A DNA stretch of 64,000 nucleotides from CAIRDP01 sp037138335 (GTDB lineage Bacteria; Bacteroidota; Bacteroidia; Bacteroidales; FEN-979), in the NCBI GenBank assembly GCA_037138335.1, contig JBAXIO010000011.1:62001-126000 (forward strand). Direction: 5' to 3'. The notes beneath the pieces were generated by a model. The model worked only from the letters and a program-made list of their open reading frames with translations, was not told the DNA's origin and did not search any database. The position numbers and the translations under genes were made by a program. How positions within the stretch are numbered: position 1 is the first letter of the stretch; the number at the start of each line of letters is the position of its first letter. Shown piece after piece: positions 8,928 to 18,376 of this stretch.

Positions 8928-9009
8928 TCAACTTGTGTCAGTGATTATAGTGCTGACCCCGCACTCTTAAGTTCTCCCGGAGTTATATGGACTTTATAGT
9001 GAGCAATGT

Positions 9010-9017
9010 CAAAGTTA
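9010..9017 (-). promoter_or_regulatory. Putative -7 promoter box (TAACTTTG)
   Basis: TAACTTTG on the minus strand matches the Bacteroidota -7 consensus TAnnTTTG and faces the lipoprotein gene at 8340-8927, giving a leader of about 75 bases. No clear -33 element was seen. Confidence 0.45.
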
Positions 9018-9039
9018 CTCTTTTTGAGAATTTCTGCGG

Positions 9040-10599
9040 CTAATGGTATAATTTAAATTTCGGCCATTCTTTTTCCATTGAAAACTTCGGTCCCCTCATA
9101 ACATACACAGGCACCCTGTGTTGCGGCCTGGTGCAGTCGGGGCAAAGGTAAACTGAGGCTTCCTCAACGCTGTTGAATCTTGGGAGAACATCCTCAAGAT
9201 CAATAAAAACTCCGATATATGTTTGAATGCTGTCGGATGGAGGCCCCCAGGAATGAAAGCTGTTATGTGTTGCGAAAACTGGGGGCAGGCCATATTCGGA
9301 ACCATAGAGTTCAAGTGCCCCGGCTTCTCCGTAATTGGTAGATATGATTGCTGCGTTGCGTTGTTCGGCAGGTGTTAGTGAATGATAAACCAGCGACACC
9401 TCTGCCGCCATTTCGGGCCACCCTATGCGGTCGGCCAGCCATTGAGGAATGGGTTCGCCTTTCTTCCCTTCTTCGATTTCCAGGTGAAGCCCGAGTCTGG
9501 CAATATGGGTTTTTAATGCAGCAGGTGGCAGCACAGGACAAAATACCGGCGCCAGGATACAGCCGCCGGCCAGCATGAGTGCAGCTATTGCAATTTGAGC
9601 GGTGGCTCTCCACGTCTTTTTCAGGTACTGCTCTATAGCCACCGCCCCGTAAGCAAAAAAGAATGTATAGATGGAACTTATCCTGTCGGGTCTGCTCGAA
9701 TGTCCCAGCATCATAATCCCCAATAAAAACAAGTAAGCAAACAACATGAATCGGTAGGTCCTGCCTTTTGGGAAGATCAGCGCAATGATCCCGGTGATCC
9801 ATAACGGGAAGGTTGCCGGGTTTGCAAAAATGATCTGTTCAATAAACACCTGCAAATACGATTTGATTATATTTTTGGAAGAAAATGAGTTCCTGTAAAG
9901 CTCCAGGGACGGGAAATGACTGACGACCTGCCAGAGGATGTTGGGGAGGATCAGGAGGAACGCAAACAGCAGGCCCCAGAGTATCCACCTGTTAAACAGC
10001 AACCTGCGTTTATCCGAAACCAGAAGTCCGAAAAGGAGGGCTATGCCATACAGAACTATGGTATGCTTCATTTCCATACCGATCCCAAATAATATCCCTA
10101 TCCAGAGCCAATAGCGTGGATCATCCTCCTGCACCATTTTTACGGAAAAAAACGCAACCGAGGTCCAGAGAAGAGGCTCATAAGCATTCATGGAATACAG
10201 GCTACCGAATATCAACAATACAGGCATTACCATAACGGCCATGCCTGCGAGCAGCATACTTGAAAGGCCTCCGCCCAGGCGTCGTGCAATCAGCCCGGTA
10301 ACAAATACTGTTGCTGCTATACTTAAGGCTGGCAGGATACGCACTACTGTCATGCTATGTCCAAGAAGTACTTGTATCAGGGCTAAAAAAGCAATCGAAA
10401 GAGGCGGTTGATCAACGTACCCGAAAGCCAGGCGTTTGGCACAGGAAATAAAATAAACCTCATCGATAAAGTAGCCATATGGCCTGACAGTACTGCTGAT
10501 CATAAAGAAAATGAAGACCGTTAATGAAAGCAGTGCAAGAAATAATAAACCGAATGACGGTTTTTTTGTTTTCAACTGAGGCAGCATTATAGTTTGCAT
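9040..10599 (-). CDS. Membrane glycosyltransferase, GT39/ArnT-like (PMT_2 family)
   Basis: A 519-residue integral membrane protein with about eleven helices and a C-terminal periplasmic domain. It transfers a sugar from a polyprenyl-phosphate donor to a lipid or protein acceptor outside the inner membrane. The family signature is the first periplasmic loop, IDEVYFISCAKRLAFGYVDQ followed by PP, with the catalytic acidic residues. The C-terminal segment contains CPDC. Two ATG starts are possible: 10599 (MQTIMLPQ) and 10587, whose ATG overlaps the stop of the upstream gene as TAATG and suggests translational coupling. The acceptor cannot be predicted. Confidence 0.88.
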   Translation of the reverse strand: MQTIMLPQLKTKKPSFGLLFLALLSLTVFIFFMISSTVRPYGYFIDEVYFISCAKRLAFGYVDQPPLSIAFLALIQVLLGHSMTVVRILPALSIAATVFVTGLIARRLGGGLSSMLLAGMAVMVMPVLLIFGSLYSMNAYEPLLWTSVAFFSVKMVQEDDPRYWLWIGILFGIGMEMKHTIVLYGIALLFGLLVSDKRRLLFNRWILWGLLFAFLLILPNILWQVVSHFPSLELYRNSFSSKNIIKSYLQVFIEQIIFANPATFPLWITGIIALIFPKGRTYRFMLFAYLFLLGIMMLGHSSRPDRISSIYTFFFAYGAVAIEQYLKKTWRATAQIAIAALMLAGGCILAPVFCPVLPPAALKTHIARLGLHLEIEEGKKGEPIPQWLADRIGWPEMAAEVSLVYHSLTPAEQRNAAIISTNYGEAGALELYGSEYGLPPVFATHNSFHSWGPPSDSIQTYIGVFIDLEDVLPRFNSVEEASVYLCPDCTRPQHRVPVYVMRGPKFSMEKEWPKFKLYH

Positions 10600-12008
10600 C
10601 TTACCAGTTTCCAGTTTTCATTCAATCCCTTATTCAGAAAATAAGCTTCACCATCGTATATCTCAATTTTTTCAGGGTAGGGCAGGGGCAATATGGTCCC
10701 TTTATGCAGTTGCCCGGTTTCCAAATCAATCCGGTGGATCCTTACCAGGTCATTCTTGAAGAAAAGAGTATACATGTCGCGGTTGTTTTCATCAACCAGT
10801 ATCATCGTGCCCCAGCGCCATCCCGTTTCCGGCAAACTGACCCGGGTGGCAGAATCGTATTTCGACATTGACCCCTTGTGGAAGGTAATGGGGATTTTGT
10901 TAAGGATTTTGCCATCCTTATCCATCATTTCAATCACGTCGCTGCCGAAATTGAAAAATGCAATGGAATTGTACTTTGTCCTGATGACAGGGAAAGTCAT
11001 CTTAAAGTACTCGAACACATGAGCTCTGGCTTCGCTTCTATCGTAAACTCCCCCGCTGGTATCACCAACTGAAAAGTCAAATGCCTGGTCTGTAATAATA
11101 AATCCATCTGAAGCCGGTCCGCTGAAGTTCTGCTGGGCAGGATAATTGATATTCCACCTCTGATAGAAAACCTGGTCGTCAAAATATTCTGTGATCTTTT
11201 TCTTGTTTATTACCTGGCGGATGTACTTTTTCCCTTTTCCCGGCTCGATAAAACCGAAGCTGGTCCCAAATTCGCCATAGATCTTTTCCTGGAAATAAAT
11301 GTGGTCATTTAATTTAAAAATAAACGGTTTGAACAAAGTTTGAAGGGAGTCAAGCCTGGTCCTGAATAAGAATTCAAGGGACTTAATATCCCGGTCATAT
11401 GAACACTGGTATGCATTTCCCTGCTTTGAACAGTAATGGATATTGCGGAGGAAGTCCTTATACAACCGAGCGGATGGGATCTCCGGCAAAGTTGAAACTG
11501 CCAGGGTGTCTCCGGTCCGGTTAAGCAGAACCAGCCGGGACTGGTTTAACAGTGTACGGAAGACGAGTACGAGCACATTCTCCTCCGCCAATTCGTAATC
11601 CAGAACAGAATAATCCCGGTCTTTGAAGAGAAATGAATAATTGTTTGCAGTAACATTCATTTCCTTAAGGTTATAGGCTTTGGACCGCATAAAGAATTCG
11701 ATCTGACTTGCAGTGATCTTGCTGACCCTGAAATTCTCTTCCTCATATCCGACGCAGGAAAATACCAGTGAAACAGGTATTTTCCCGAATCTCAATGCAA
11801 ACCTGCCCGATTGATCGGTTGCCGTCCCCGTGTTTGTTCCTGTCACTTTGATATTGACATCGGGAATGGGTTTAAGGGTTTGTTCATCCCTGATAATGCC
11901 TTTAAATTCAAAAGTCTGTGAATAAAGAAAAAAGTGAAGGAACAGCAGCAGGGCTGTCAGAAAGAATTGCCGGTGGTTAGGATAGATGCCTTTGAGATCC
12001 ATGTGCAT
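10587..12008 (-). CDS. Exported 6-bladed beta-propeller protein with CarboxypepD_reg-like domain
   Basis: A 473-residue exported protein. After the signal peptide (cut after LYSQ), residues about 33-110 form a carboxypeptidase regulatory-like beta-sandwich (GIIRDEQTLKPIPDVNIKVT and TDQSGRFAL), as found at the amino end of many Bacteroidota TonB-dependent receptors. The remainder resembles the 6-bladed propeller family, with repeated strands such as DKDGKILNKIPI and MYTLFFKNDLVRI. There is no TonB barrel. Its stop overlaps the start of the glycosyltransferase gene. The function is unknown; a periplasmic or surface binding role is plausible. Confidence 0.75.
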   Translation of the reverse strand: MHMDLKGIYPNHRQFFLTALLLFLHFFLYSQTFEFKGIIRDEQTLKPIPDVNIKVTGTNTGTATDQSGRFALRFGKIPVSLVFSCVGYEEENFRVSKITASQIEFFMRSKAYNLKEMNVTANNYSFLFKDRDYSVLDYELAEENVLVLVFRTLLNQSRLVLLNRTGDTLAVSTLPEIPSARLYKDFLRNIHYCSKQGNAYQCSYDRDIKSLEFLFRTRLDSLQTLFKPFIFKLNDHIYFQEKIYGEFGTSFGFIEPGKGKKYIRQVINKKKITEYFDDQVFYQRWNINYPAQQNFSGPASDGFIITDQAFDFSVGDTSGGVYDRSEARAHVFEYFKMTFPVIRTKYNSIAFFNFGSDVIEMMDKDGKILNKIPITFHKGSMSKYDSATRVSLPETGWRWGTMILVDENNRDMYTLFFKNDLVRIHRIDLETGQLHKGTILPLPYPEKIEIYDGEAYFLNKGLNENWKLVRCKL

Positions 12009-12063
12009 TGGAATGCTGTTTACCGTGACATCAGGAGAAAGTATTAACAGGAGAGCCTCATCA

Positions 12064-13593
12064 TCATTCCCTGGCGTATACTATGCTGCTATTGACCTGG
12101 ACCCATGCTCCTTCTAAGGGATTGATGATCCGCAGTGAAATTTCATGTTTACCGGGCTTAAGATCGTAGTTCCAGTAGATATCTGTTTTACGGTCATGGA
12201 ATGCGGATGGCATAATGGCGGTATCTGAAGGTCTCCCGTCGATGCTGATCCCGATCTTTGCGGTATAACCTATAAGGCTGGTTACATCGGTTTTCGCTTC
12301 ACCCCGTATTGCTATCCCGCAACCATTAAAACTGAGTTCATAGCAATTTTGTTTGATGCTAAGCCTGTAACTGTCCCATTGGGTACCTATCATAGCGACG
12401 GGTTTGATCCCTTCAAAACTCTTCTCAAACTTCACGGCTTTGGGAACCTGTACAGCAATACTTATTTCGTTCCCGTTTATACTGCCTCCGTTCCTTTCAA
12501 CAGACTGCAGGCAGTGTTTCAGTGTGGTTTGATATACCTCATTCAGGGAATAAGGCGTGAAGATCTGCTTTTTGTTTTCGATATATTTCAAAGGCTCAAT
12601 GAATTTCGACGGGATTTTATCGTATCCGATCATTGTTCCCAGTATTCCCCCTGCATTGGCAGGATTACAGTCAGAATCCTGTCCGCAGCGTGTGGCAATG
12701 TCAATAGTCCTTTCATAATCTCCATGTCCGAAAAGAAGCCCCGTGACGATATAAGCTGCATTGAGCTTGGCATCGATATCCAATCCTGAGAAGACTCCAT
12801 CGGGACAGCCCTTATCTTCAGTCCATCGTTTTTCAACTTCATACCAGGCTGCTTTCCAGTCCCCCGGGTTTTTTTTGTAGCAGTCAATCACTGTTTGGAT
12901 ACATTTTCTGAAATCACTCTTGGCAGGGATAGTTTTCAAGGCTTCTGTAACAACAGATTCCATATCGTCTGAAATGAAAGCCATGGAATACATGGCTCCT
13001 ACAAACACTCCTCCATACCATCCGTCCCCGTAATTCATGATATGGCCGATTTTATCAGAGATCTCCGATGCATAGTTAGGCATCCCGGGAGACATTAATC
13101 CGGCAAAATCCGATTCGATCTGGTAATCGATATCATCGGCATGCGGGTTATTTTTCCAGTACCCCGATTCAGGAGGCATCAGGCCATTCAGTATATTGTA
13201 TCGTCCGGCCTGGTTGGCGTGCCATAGCCCATATCCGGCATGGGCGAAAGCCATGGCAAACGAATCAGCGGGAGCGTCGGGCCCGAGGCGGTCGATCACA
13301 CCAACAAAAGTGAGGTCCATATAGATGTCATCGTTATTATAATACTTATTAACGGTGCTGCTGTCGAACACTATGGGGAAATAGTCCTGGATCAGGCTGT
13401 TAAACTTGAACTCCGAAGGCCCTCCGTAACATACCCCGATAGTTTGTCCGGCCCAGCCGCCCTTGATCTTGTTGAGCAACTGGTCCCTCGAAATTGTCAG
13501 GGTCGCAGGGGATTTGGATTTCCTGTCCCCTCTGTTTGAGCAGGAAGAAATTACTGCAATGAAAAACAGCCCCCAGAACAGCTTGTATTTCAT
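12064..13593 (-). CDS. ADP-ribosylglycohydrolase family lipoprotein
   Basis: A 509-residue protein with a lipobox (ISSC, lipidated C18). Residues about 40-350 form an ADP-ribosylglycohydrolase (DraG/ARH) domain: KIKGGWAGQTIGVCYGG, the metal-binding NNDDIYMDLTF (D88, D89), and GQDSDCNPANAGG near 312 that completes the dinuclear metal site. A C-terminal domain of about 150 residues looks like a beta-sandwich carbohydrate-binding module. In many lipid-anchored members of this family the substrate is unlikely to be ADP-ribosylated protein, so a glycan or nucleoside-type substrate is possible. It starts 2 bases after the secreted protease gene and is surely co-transcribed. Confidence 0.85.
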   Translation of the reverse strand: MKYKLFWGLFFIAVISSCSNRGDRKSKSPATLTISRDQLLNKIKGGWAGQTIGVCYGGPSEFKFNSLIQDYFPIVFDSSTVNKYYNNDDIYMDLTFVGVIDRLGPDAPADSFAMAFAHAGYGLWHANQAGRYNILNGLMPPESGYWKNNPHADDIDYQIESDFAGLMSPGMPNYASEISDKIGHIMNYGDGWYGGVFVGAMYSMAFISDDMESVVTEALKTIPAKSDFRKCIQTVIDCYKKNPGDWKAAWYEVEKRWTEDKGCPDGVFSGLDIDAKLNAAYIVTGLLFGHGDYERTIDIATRCGQDSDCNPANAGGILGTMIGYDKIPSKFIEPLKYIENKKQIFTPYSLNEVYQTTLKHCLQSVERNGGSINGNEISIAVQVPKAVKFEKSFEGIKPVAMIGTQWDSYRLSIKQNCYELSFNGCGIAIRGEAKTDVTSLIGYTAKIGISIDGRPSDTAIMPSAFHDRKTDIYWNYDLKPGKHEISLRIINPLEGAWVQVNSSIVYARE

Positions 13594-13594
13594 C

Positions 13595-16270
13595 CTATTT
13601 ATTAATAACCAGCTTCCTCACCAACAGTTTATCTTCAAAACGGATTATAACCTGGTAAGTCCCTGCTGATGCCGAAGTGAGATCAACTTCATACTCCTTT
13701 TCCCCGCTGAAACTTCTCTTCAGGATAAGCCGGCCGTCCATATCTGCAACCGTTACCTCCATGTTGGCGGCATAACCGGCCGGAGTAACAATACTGAACC
13801 TGCCTTTTGTGGGATTTGGTATTATCTTCAGGTTATTGTCTTCCTGTTCACCAATTCCGGCGGGCGATTTCGCCTGTGTAACCGTTACGGTGCGAACCGG
13901 GAGGCTGTCTGCCGACACCGAGATGGTGGCTGAACGGGCGAGGGTTGTGGTATTTTCAAGGTAATTTGCGACAATAGTCCCGTTCCCGCTGCCACCCGGC
14001 GCGACTGTGCACCAGGCTACATCGCTTACAACGGTCCAGTCAGTATTGGAGGTTACGGAGAAATCTGTGCTTCCCTGCACATAAGTAACGTTTTGGCTGG
14101 ATGGGCTTATGTCAAGCACCGGTGTTGCACCCGCCTGGACTACGGCCACCTCAACAGAACCGATGCCGGTTGCGGAAACCTTGATGGTGGCCATTCTGCC
14201 GCTTATGATTGTGTTCTCCGTAAAAGAAACATGGATAGTGTCATTTCCGCTACCTGACGGGGTAACTGTGATCCAGCCGGCATCGCCCGTAACAGTCCAG
14301 TTTGTATTAGATGTCACCAGAAACGTTGTATTCCCTGATGGGCTGCCTACGTCACGGGTGGGAGGGTCAACAGAAAGGATCACGGGGGCCCCTTCCTGTG
14401 TAACTGTCACTACCTGCGAAGTTACCCCGGTCCCGGAAACGGTGATATTGGCAATTCTCGGGGTTATGTCCAGGTTCTCAGTATAGTTTGCAAATATGGT
14501 ATCGTTGTTGGAGCCTGATGGTGTCACATCACACCAGGATGCGTCGGAGGTGACAGCCCATGATATATTGGAGCTGACATAAAACTCAGTTTTGCCGGAG
14601 GCAGTGCTTACATCCCTGTAAGGTGGAGCAACTGTGAGTATAGGAAAGATTGTTACAAAATGCAGTGTATCGCCAATATAGGTGCCGGAAGCCGTTGTTC
14701 CAACAATGCGGAAGAAATACTGGGTGCCGGGAGTAAGGCCTGTCAAAAGTGCGTAAACATATACTGTAGTTGACCCTGATCCAACAGGAAGGCTGGGTGT
14801 TGAATTTCCAAAAGCATTCGTGGTCCCCCAGTCAAAATGGTAAGAAGTAAAGAACCCCATGGGGTTGACTGTCCCGTTCAGGATTGCCGAGTTTACCGAT
14901 ACACCGGTGGCGGCATAGGTATGCACAACCGGCACAATGTTCGGGTCAAAACCGCCCAGGGTATCATCTGCAATATTGGTCGGATCCAACCATTCTTTCA
15001 ACCTGGAGGAAGATGTGGACCCATATTCCCATGACATGGCAAATTTTCCGTAGAAATCCCATTTCTGGGAGGCAGTGCATGAAGAAGGGCCGCCATGAAG
15101 CTGTCCTATGATATGATGATCCTGGTCAAACATCGGGGAGCCGGAGGAACCTCCTTCGGTTATCCCGTCGCTCCAGAATACCTGCCAATGCGAATCGGCA
15201 GGAGTACCGCTCCATGAACTTGAAACAAACGCCTCATTTGAGTAGGATATTTTCTTTATATCTCCCGAAGGATGATGGATCCCGGCGCCGGAAGTTGCTG
15301 CAACATCAGCCTTGTTCCAGCCGGCATAATATGCACTGTAATTGACAGGAGGCACTGAACTCATCTGGACCAGGCAGAAATCAGAAGCGTCATTCCTTGC
15401 TTTCAGAGTTGCCCCTGAAATTGAATTATATGGAGGAGAACTTGAAGGATTTGTGCAGGTAGGGCTCTGCCAGTTGAACCAGAAAACCCAGCTTGCCGGG
15501 TTGCTGTAACAATGGTTGGCAGTAAGGATATAAGGGACACCATCCTGGCTTGTATTATTCACAAGGGCCCCCGAACAAAACCCACTTCCGCCTGTAACAA
15601 GCATGCAGGCCGACCTTACCTCGCTTTGCCAGCTATTGGCCTCCGGGCATTTCACATTGTTATTGCAGGAACCCGATTGACCGAAGGATTTGATATAACT
15701 GAAGCCATCCCTGTAACCGTGAGTGACCCTGTTCAGATGAAGAATCCCCTGAAATGCTGTTGAAGCTGGTTCAAAATACTCAATAGTGATCTTGTCCCCC
15801 GGTAATAAGGTTGTTGCAAAAACACTGTCGTCCCTGTTGTTAAAACCGGTGAAGGCACCAATAACAGCTGACCTGTCGGTATTATATACAAAAAGTGTCG
15901 CCCCCAACGGCAATACATAATGATCAAATGTCAGGTTGATGGAAAAAGCTCCAGGGCAGGCTATGCCAAGACGCCAGACCCTGTCGCCGTTTGACAGTAC
16001 ATCCCAATGGCCTGAATTATTCAAACCCAGGTCTACCGCTATATTCTCTCCAAATCTCCAGGGAACATCCTTATGGATATCATTCAGGGAGTCTTCACTT
16101 ACCAGGCGTTGAATATCAACAGCCGGCATGGTTTCAACGGGTACAACAGCCGCCAGGCCTTGAGGATTCTGAAAACTTAATGGGAGGCCCCCCTGGCTGA
16201 TTTGTGAAAAGCCTGCAAGGCTTGAAAACAGTAATATGATCAGAACGCTGCTGATATGAGATATTTTCAT
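13595..16270 (-). CDS. Secreted trypsin-like (lysyl endopeptidase-like) protease with BACON repeats and T9SS sorting domain
   Basis: An 891-residue secreted protein: signal peptide (1-22), propeptide-like beta domain, chymotrypsin-fold protease at about 200-430, a fibronectin-like domain, three BACON-type repeats of about 85 residues (each with a DAxW-type core such as SDASWCDV, GDAGWITV, SDVAWCTV), and a type A Por sorting domain (IIPNPTKGRFSI). The catalytic triad is visible as H253 (TANHC), D297 (DASDFC) and S376 (GSSGSP), and several cysteine pairs match lysyl endopeptidases. It should be exported by type IX secretion and be cell-surface or extracellular. The downstream ADP-ribosylglycohydrolase-like gene is 2 bases away. 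Confidence 0.92.
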   Translation of the reverse strand: MKISHISSVLIILLFSSLAGFSQISQGGLPLSFQNPQGLAAVVPVETMPAVDIQRLVSEDSLNDIHKDVPWRFGENIAVDLGLNNSGHWDVLSNGDRVWRLGIACPGAFSINLTFDHYVLPLGATLFVYNTDRSAVIGAFTGFNNRDDSVFATTLLPGDKITIEYFEPASTAFQGILHLNRVTHGYRDGFSYIKSFGQSGSCNNNVKCPEANSWQSEVRSACMLVTGGSGFCSGALVNNTSQDGVPYILTANHCYSNPASWVFWFNWQSPTCTNPSSSPPYNSISGATLKARNDASDFCLVQMSSVPPVNYSAYYAGWNKADVAATSGAGIHHPSGDIKKISYSNEAFVSSSWSGTPADSHWQVFWSDGITEGGSSGSPMFDQDHHIIGQLHGGPSSCTASQKWDFYGKFAMSWEYGSTSSSRLKEWLDPTNIADDTLGGFDPNIVPVVHTYAATGVSVNSAILNGTVNPMGFFTSYHFDWGTTNAFGNSTPSLPVGSGSTTVYVYALLTGLTPGTQYFFRIVGTTASGTYIGDTLHFVTIFPILTVAPPYRDVSTASGKTEFYVSSNISWAVTSDASWCDVTPSGSNNDTIFANYTENLDITPRIANITVSGTGVTSQVVTVTQEGAPVILSVDPPTRDVGSPSGNTTFLVTSNTNWTVTGDAGWITVTPSGSGNDTIHVSFTENTIISGRMATIKVSATGIGSVEVAVVQAGATPVLDISPSSQNVTYVQGSTDFSVTSNTDWTVVSDVAWCTVAPGGSGNGTIVANYLENTTTLARSATISVSADSLPVRTVTVTQAKSPAGIGEQEDNNLKIIPNPTKGRFSIVTPAGYAANMEVTVADMDGRLILKRSFSGEKEYEVDLTSASAGTYQVIIRFEDKLLVRKLVINK

Positions 16271-16322
16271 AATCCTAATGTTGTCAGGTTATTATACATT
16301 AAATTTCAAATACATATATGCT

Positions 16323-18356
16323 TTACCAGATCGTTATCCTGATTGAATCAGAGGCAGTCACTTTACATCCGAAAGCATCTGAAAATTCCTTCATCAGCGG
16401 AAGTGTTGCATTAATCCTCCATCGTGCAGGAGAATGTTCGTTGGTCTGAACCTGATTGATAAGGCTCTCATTGGTTATATTCTCCCTCCAGACCTGCGCC
16501 CAGCCTAAGAAGAACCTCTGCTGGTATGTAAATCCGTCGATCTTTTCGGGTTTCTGTTTGCCTTCGAGGGATTTTTCAAGGGCATAATAGCCGAGAGTCA
16601 ACCCCCCAAGGTCGGCGATATTCTCACCAAGGGTGAGTTTGCCGTCAATTTTAAACCCTTTGGTCACCTCGATGGAATTGAAATATGCTTCCATCTTTTT
16701 CCCGAGTGCAATAAAGTTCTTTGAATCTTCCGGGGTCCACCAGTTGCTTAAGTTCCCGTTGCCGTCATATTGTGCACCCTGGTCGTCGAAGCCGTGTGTC
16801 ATTTCATGTCCTATCACGGCTATGATAGCCCCGTAATTGATAGCATCGTCGGCATCGGGATTGAAGAACGGAGGCTGAAGTATAGCTGCTGGGAAAACGA
16901 TTTCATTATTGGTGGGGTTGTTGTATGCATTGATGGTTTGGGGCGACATTCCCCATTCCTGTTTATCAACCGGTTTCCCTGCTTTTTTAACCATGTCATT
17001 ATGTTCCCACAAAGCAATATTCATGCTGTTTTCGAGCAATTTGTCGGGTTGGATATCGATGCTGGAATAATCTTTCCATGTATCGGGGTAGCCGATTTTC
17101 CATGTAAAGGCAGCCAGCTTCTTTTTTGCTTTTTCTTTAGTGGGGGCGCTCATCCATATAAGTTTATCGATTCTTTCACTATACACGGCACGCACATTTT
17201 CTATCATCCCGGAGACCTTTTTCTTGGAAGATTCAGGGAAATATTTTGCTACATATAGTTTCCCAAGGGGCATCCCCAGCCTCCTGTTAACACTCATGAT
17301 GGCACGTTCTTCACGGGGGCGCTGGGCTTTTACCCCGTACATTACGGTACTGAAGAAATGAAACGATTCTTTATTGAATTGTGACGGCAGTAAATTGGCA
17401 ACTGCTGAAAGAAGTTTCCAGCGGAAGTAAGTTTGAAGTACATCAAGAGGGGTTGACTTGATGAGCAGACCGAGATTTTTAAGGTAGTTCTTATCCTGGA
17501 CAATTATGGTATCGGTATGCAAACCATAGTTTTTATAATAATCAGCCCAATTAATAAAGGGAGCCAGTTTCTTCAGTTCTGTAAACGGGATCTTATTGTA
17601 GATCTTCACGGGATCACGCATTTCGAAATTTTTTAGCTGGATAAGGGCAAGCTTTGTTTCGAAATCGAGAATGGTTTGCCCCGGGGCCTTCACATCCCAG
17701 GATGCCATCGAGAACATCTTATCCACATGCTTTACAAATTCGGCCCTGATCTTAACCATCGATGAATCCTTGTTCTCGTAGTAATTACGGTCACCCATCG
17801 ACAGACCGTCCTGACCCATAAATACTGCATTCATTTTACTGTTGCGGTCATCGGCACTAACATATACATCGAAGGGGCCTGAAATATTTACAATAGCCAG
17901 TTCCCCGGCAAGAGCCATCAGTTCAGCATTGCTTTTTGCTGCCAGGATCTTATCCGACAAGGGGACGATAGGAGTAATGCCGCGTTTGGCGATTGTGAGG
18001 GTGTCAAGGTAGGAGCGGTAATACCCGGTAATGAGCTGGGCCTCGCTTCCTTTAACAGGGTTTTCCTGTTTCAGGAGATCAGCAATTATACCCTTGATCT
18101 TTACTTCACGGTTTTCTTTATCCAGGACTTCAAAAGATCCCCAGGCGCCTTCGGTCGAAGGGATTGGATTATGCTTTTTCCAGTTGCCGTTGGCAAAACT
18201 ATCGAAATCACTGCAGGCCTTTTGAGTTGAATCGATGCCCGAAATGTCAAAAGCGACAACCCTGGCTTCGGAACTCTTTTGTTTGTTGTTGTTACACGAT
18301 AAGGCCAGGATCATGACCGTTAGCGTCATCATCAGAAATACAAGTTGTTTTTTCAT
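16323..18356 (-). CDS. M13 family zinc metallopeptidase lipoprotein (PepO-like)
   Basis: A 677-residue neprilysin-type oligopeptidase. ATG 18354-18356 is chosen because it gives a lipoprotein signal (MKKQLVFLMM, then ALSC); longer versions would need a TTG start. The N-terminal Peptidase_M13_N domain is followed by the catalytic domain with VIGHEMTHGFDDQGAQYD (HExxH zinc ligands) and ENIADLGG, which supplies the third zinc ligand. It cleaves short peptides in the periplasm or at the outer membrane. The histidine kinase gene ends 20 bases upstream in the same direction. Confidence 0.93.
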   Translation of the reverse strand: MKKQLVFLMMTLTVMILALSCNNNKQKSSEARVVAFDISGIDSTQKACSDFDSFANGNWKKHNPIPSTEGAWGSFEVLDKENREVKIKGIIADLLKQENPVKGSEAQLITGYYRSYLDTLTIAKRGITPIVPLSDKILAAKSNAELMALAGELAIVNISGPFDVYVSADDRNSKMNAVFMGQDGLSMGDRNYYENKDSSMVKIRAEFVKHVDKMFSMASWDVKAPGQTILDFETKLALIQLKNFEMRDPVKIYNKIPFTELKKLAPFINWADYYKNYGLHTDTIIVQDKNYLKNLGLLIKSTPLDVLQTYFRWKLLSAVANLLPSQFNKESFHFFSTVMYGVKAQRPREERAIMSVNRRLGMPLGKLYVAKYFPESSKKKVSGMIENVRAVYSERIDKLIWMSAPTKEKAKKKLAAFTWKIGYPDTWKDYSSIDIQPDKLLENSMNIALWEHNDMVKKAGKPVDKQEWGMSPQTINAYNNPTNNEIVFPAAILQPPFFNPDADDAINYGAIIAVIGHEMTHGFDDQGAQYDGNGNLSNWWTPEDSKNFIALGKKMEAYFNSIEVTKGFKIDGKLTLGENIADLGGLTLGYYALEKSLEGKQKPEKIDGFTYQQRFFLGWAQVWRENITNESLINQVQTNEHSPARWRINATLPLMKEFSDAFGCKVTASDSIRITIW

Positions 18357-18376
18357 CTGGTAAAGTTTTGTATTTA

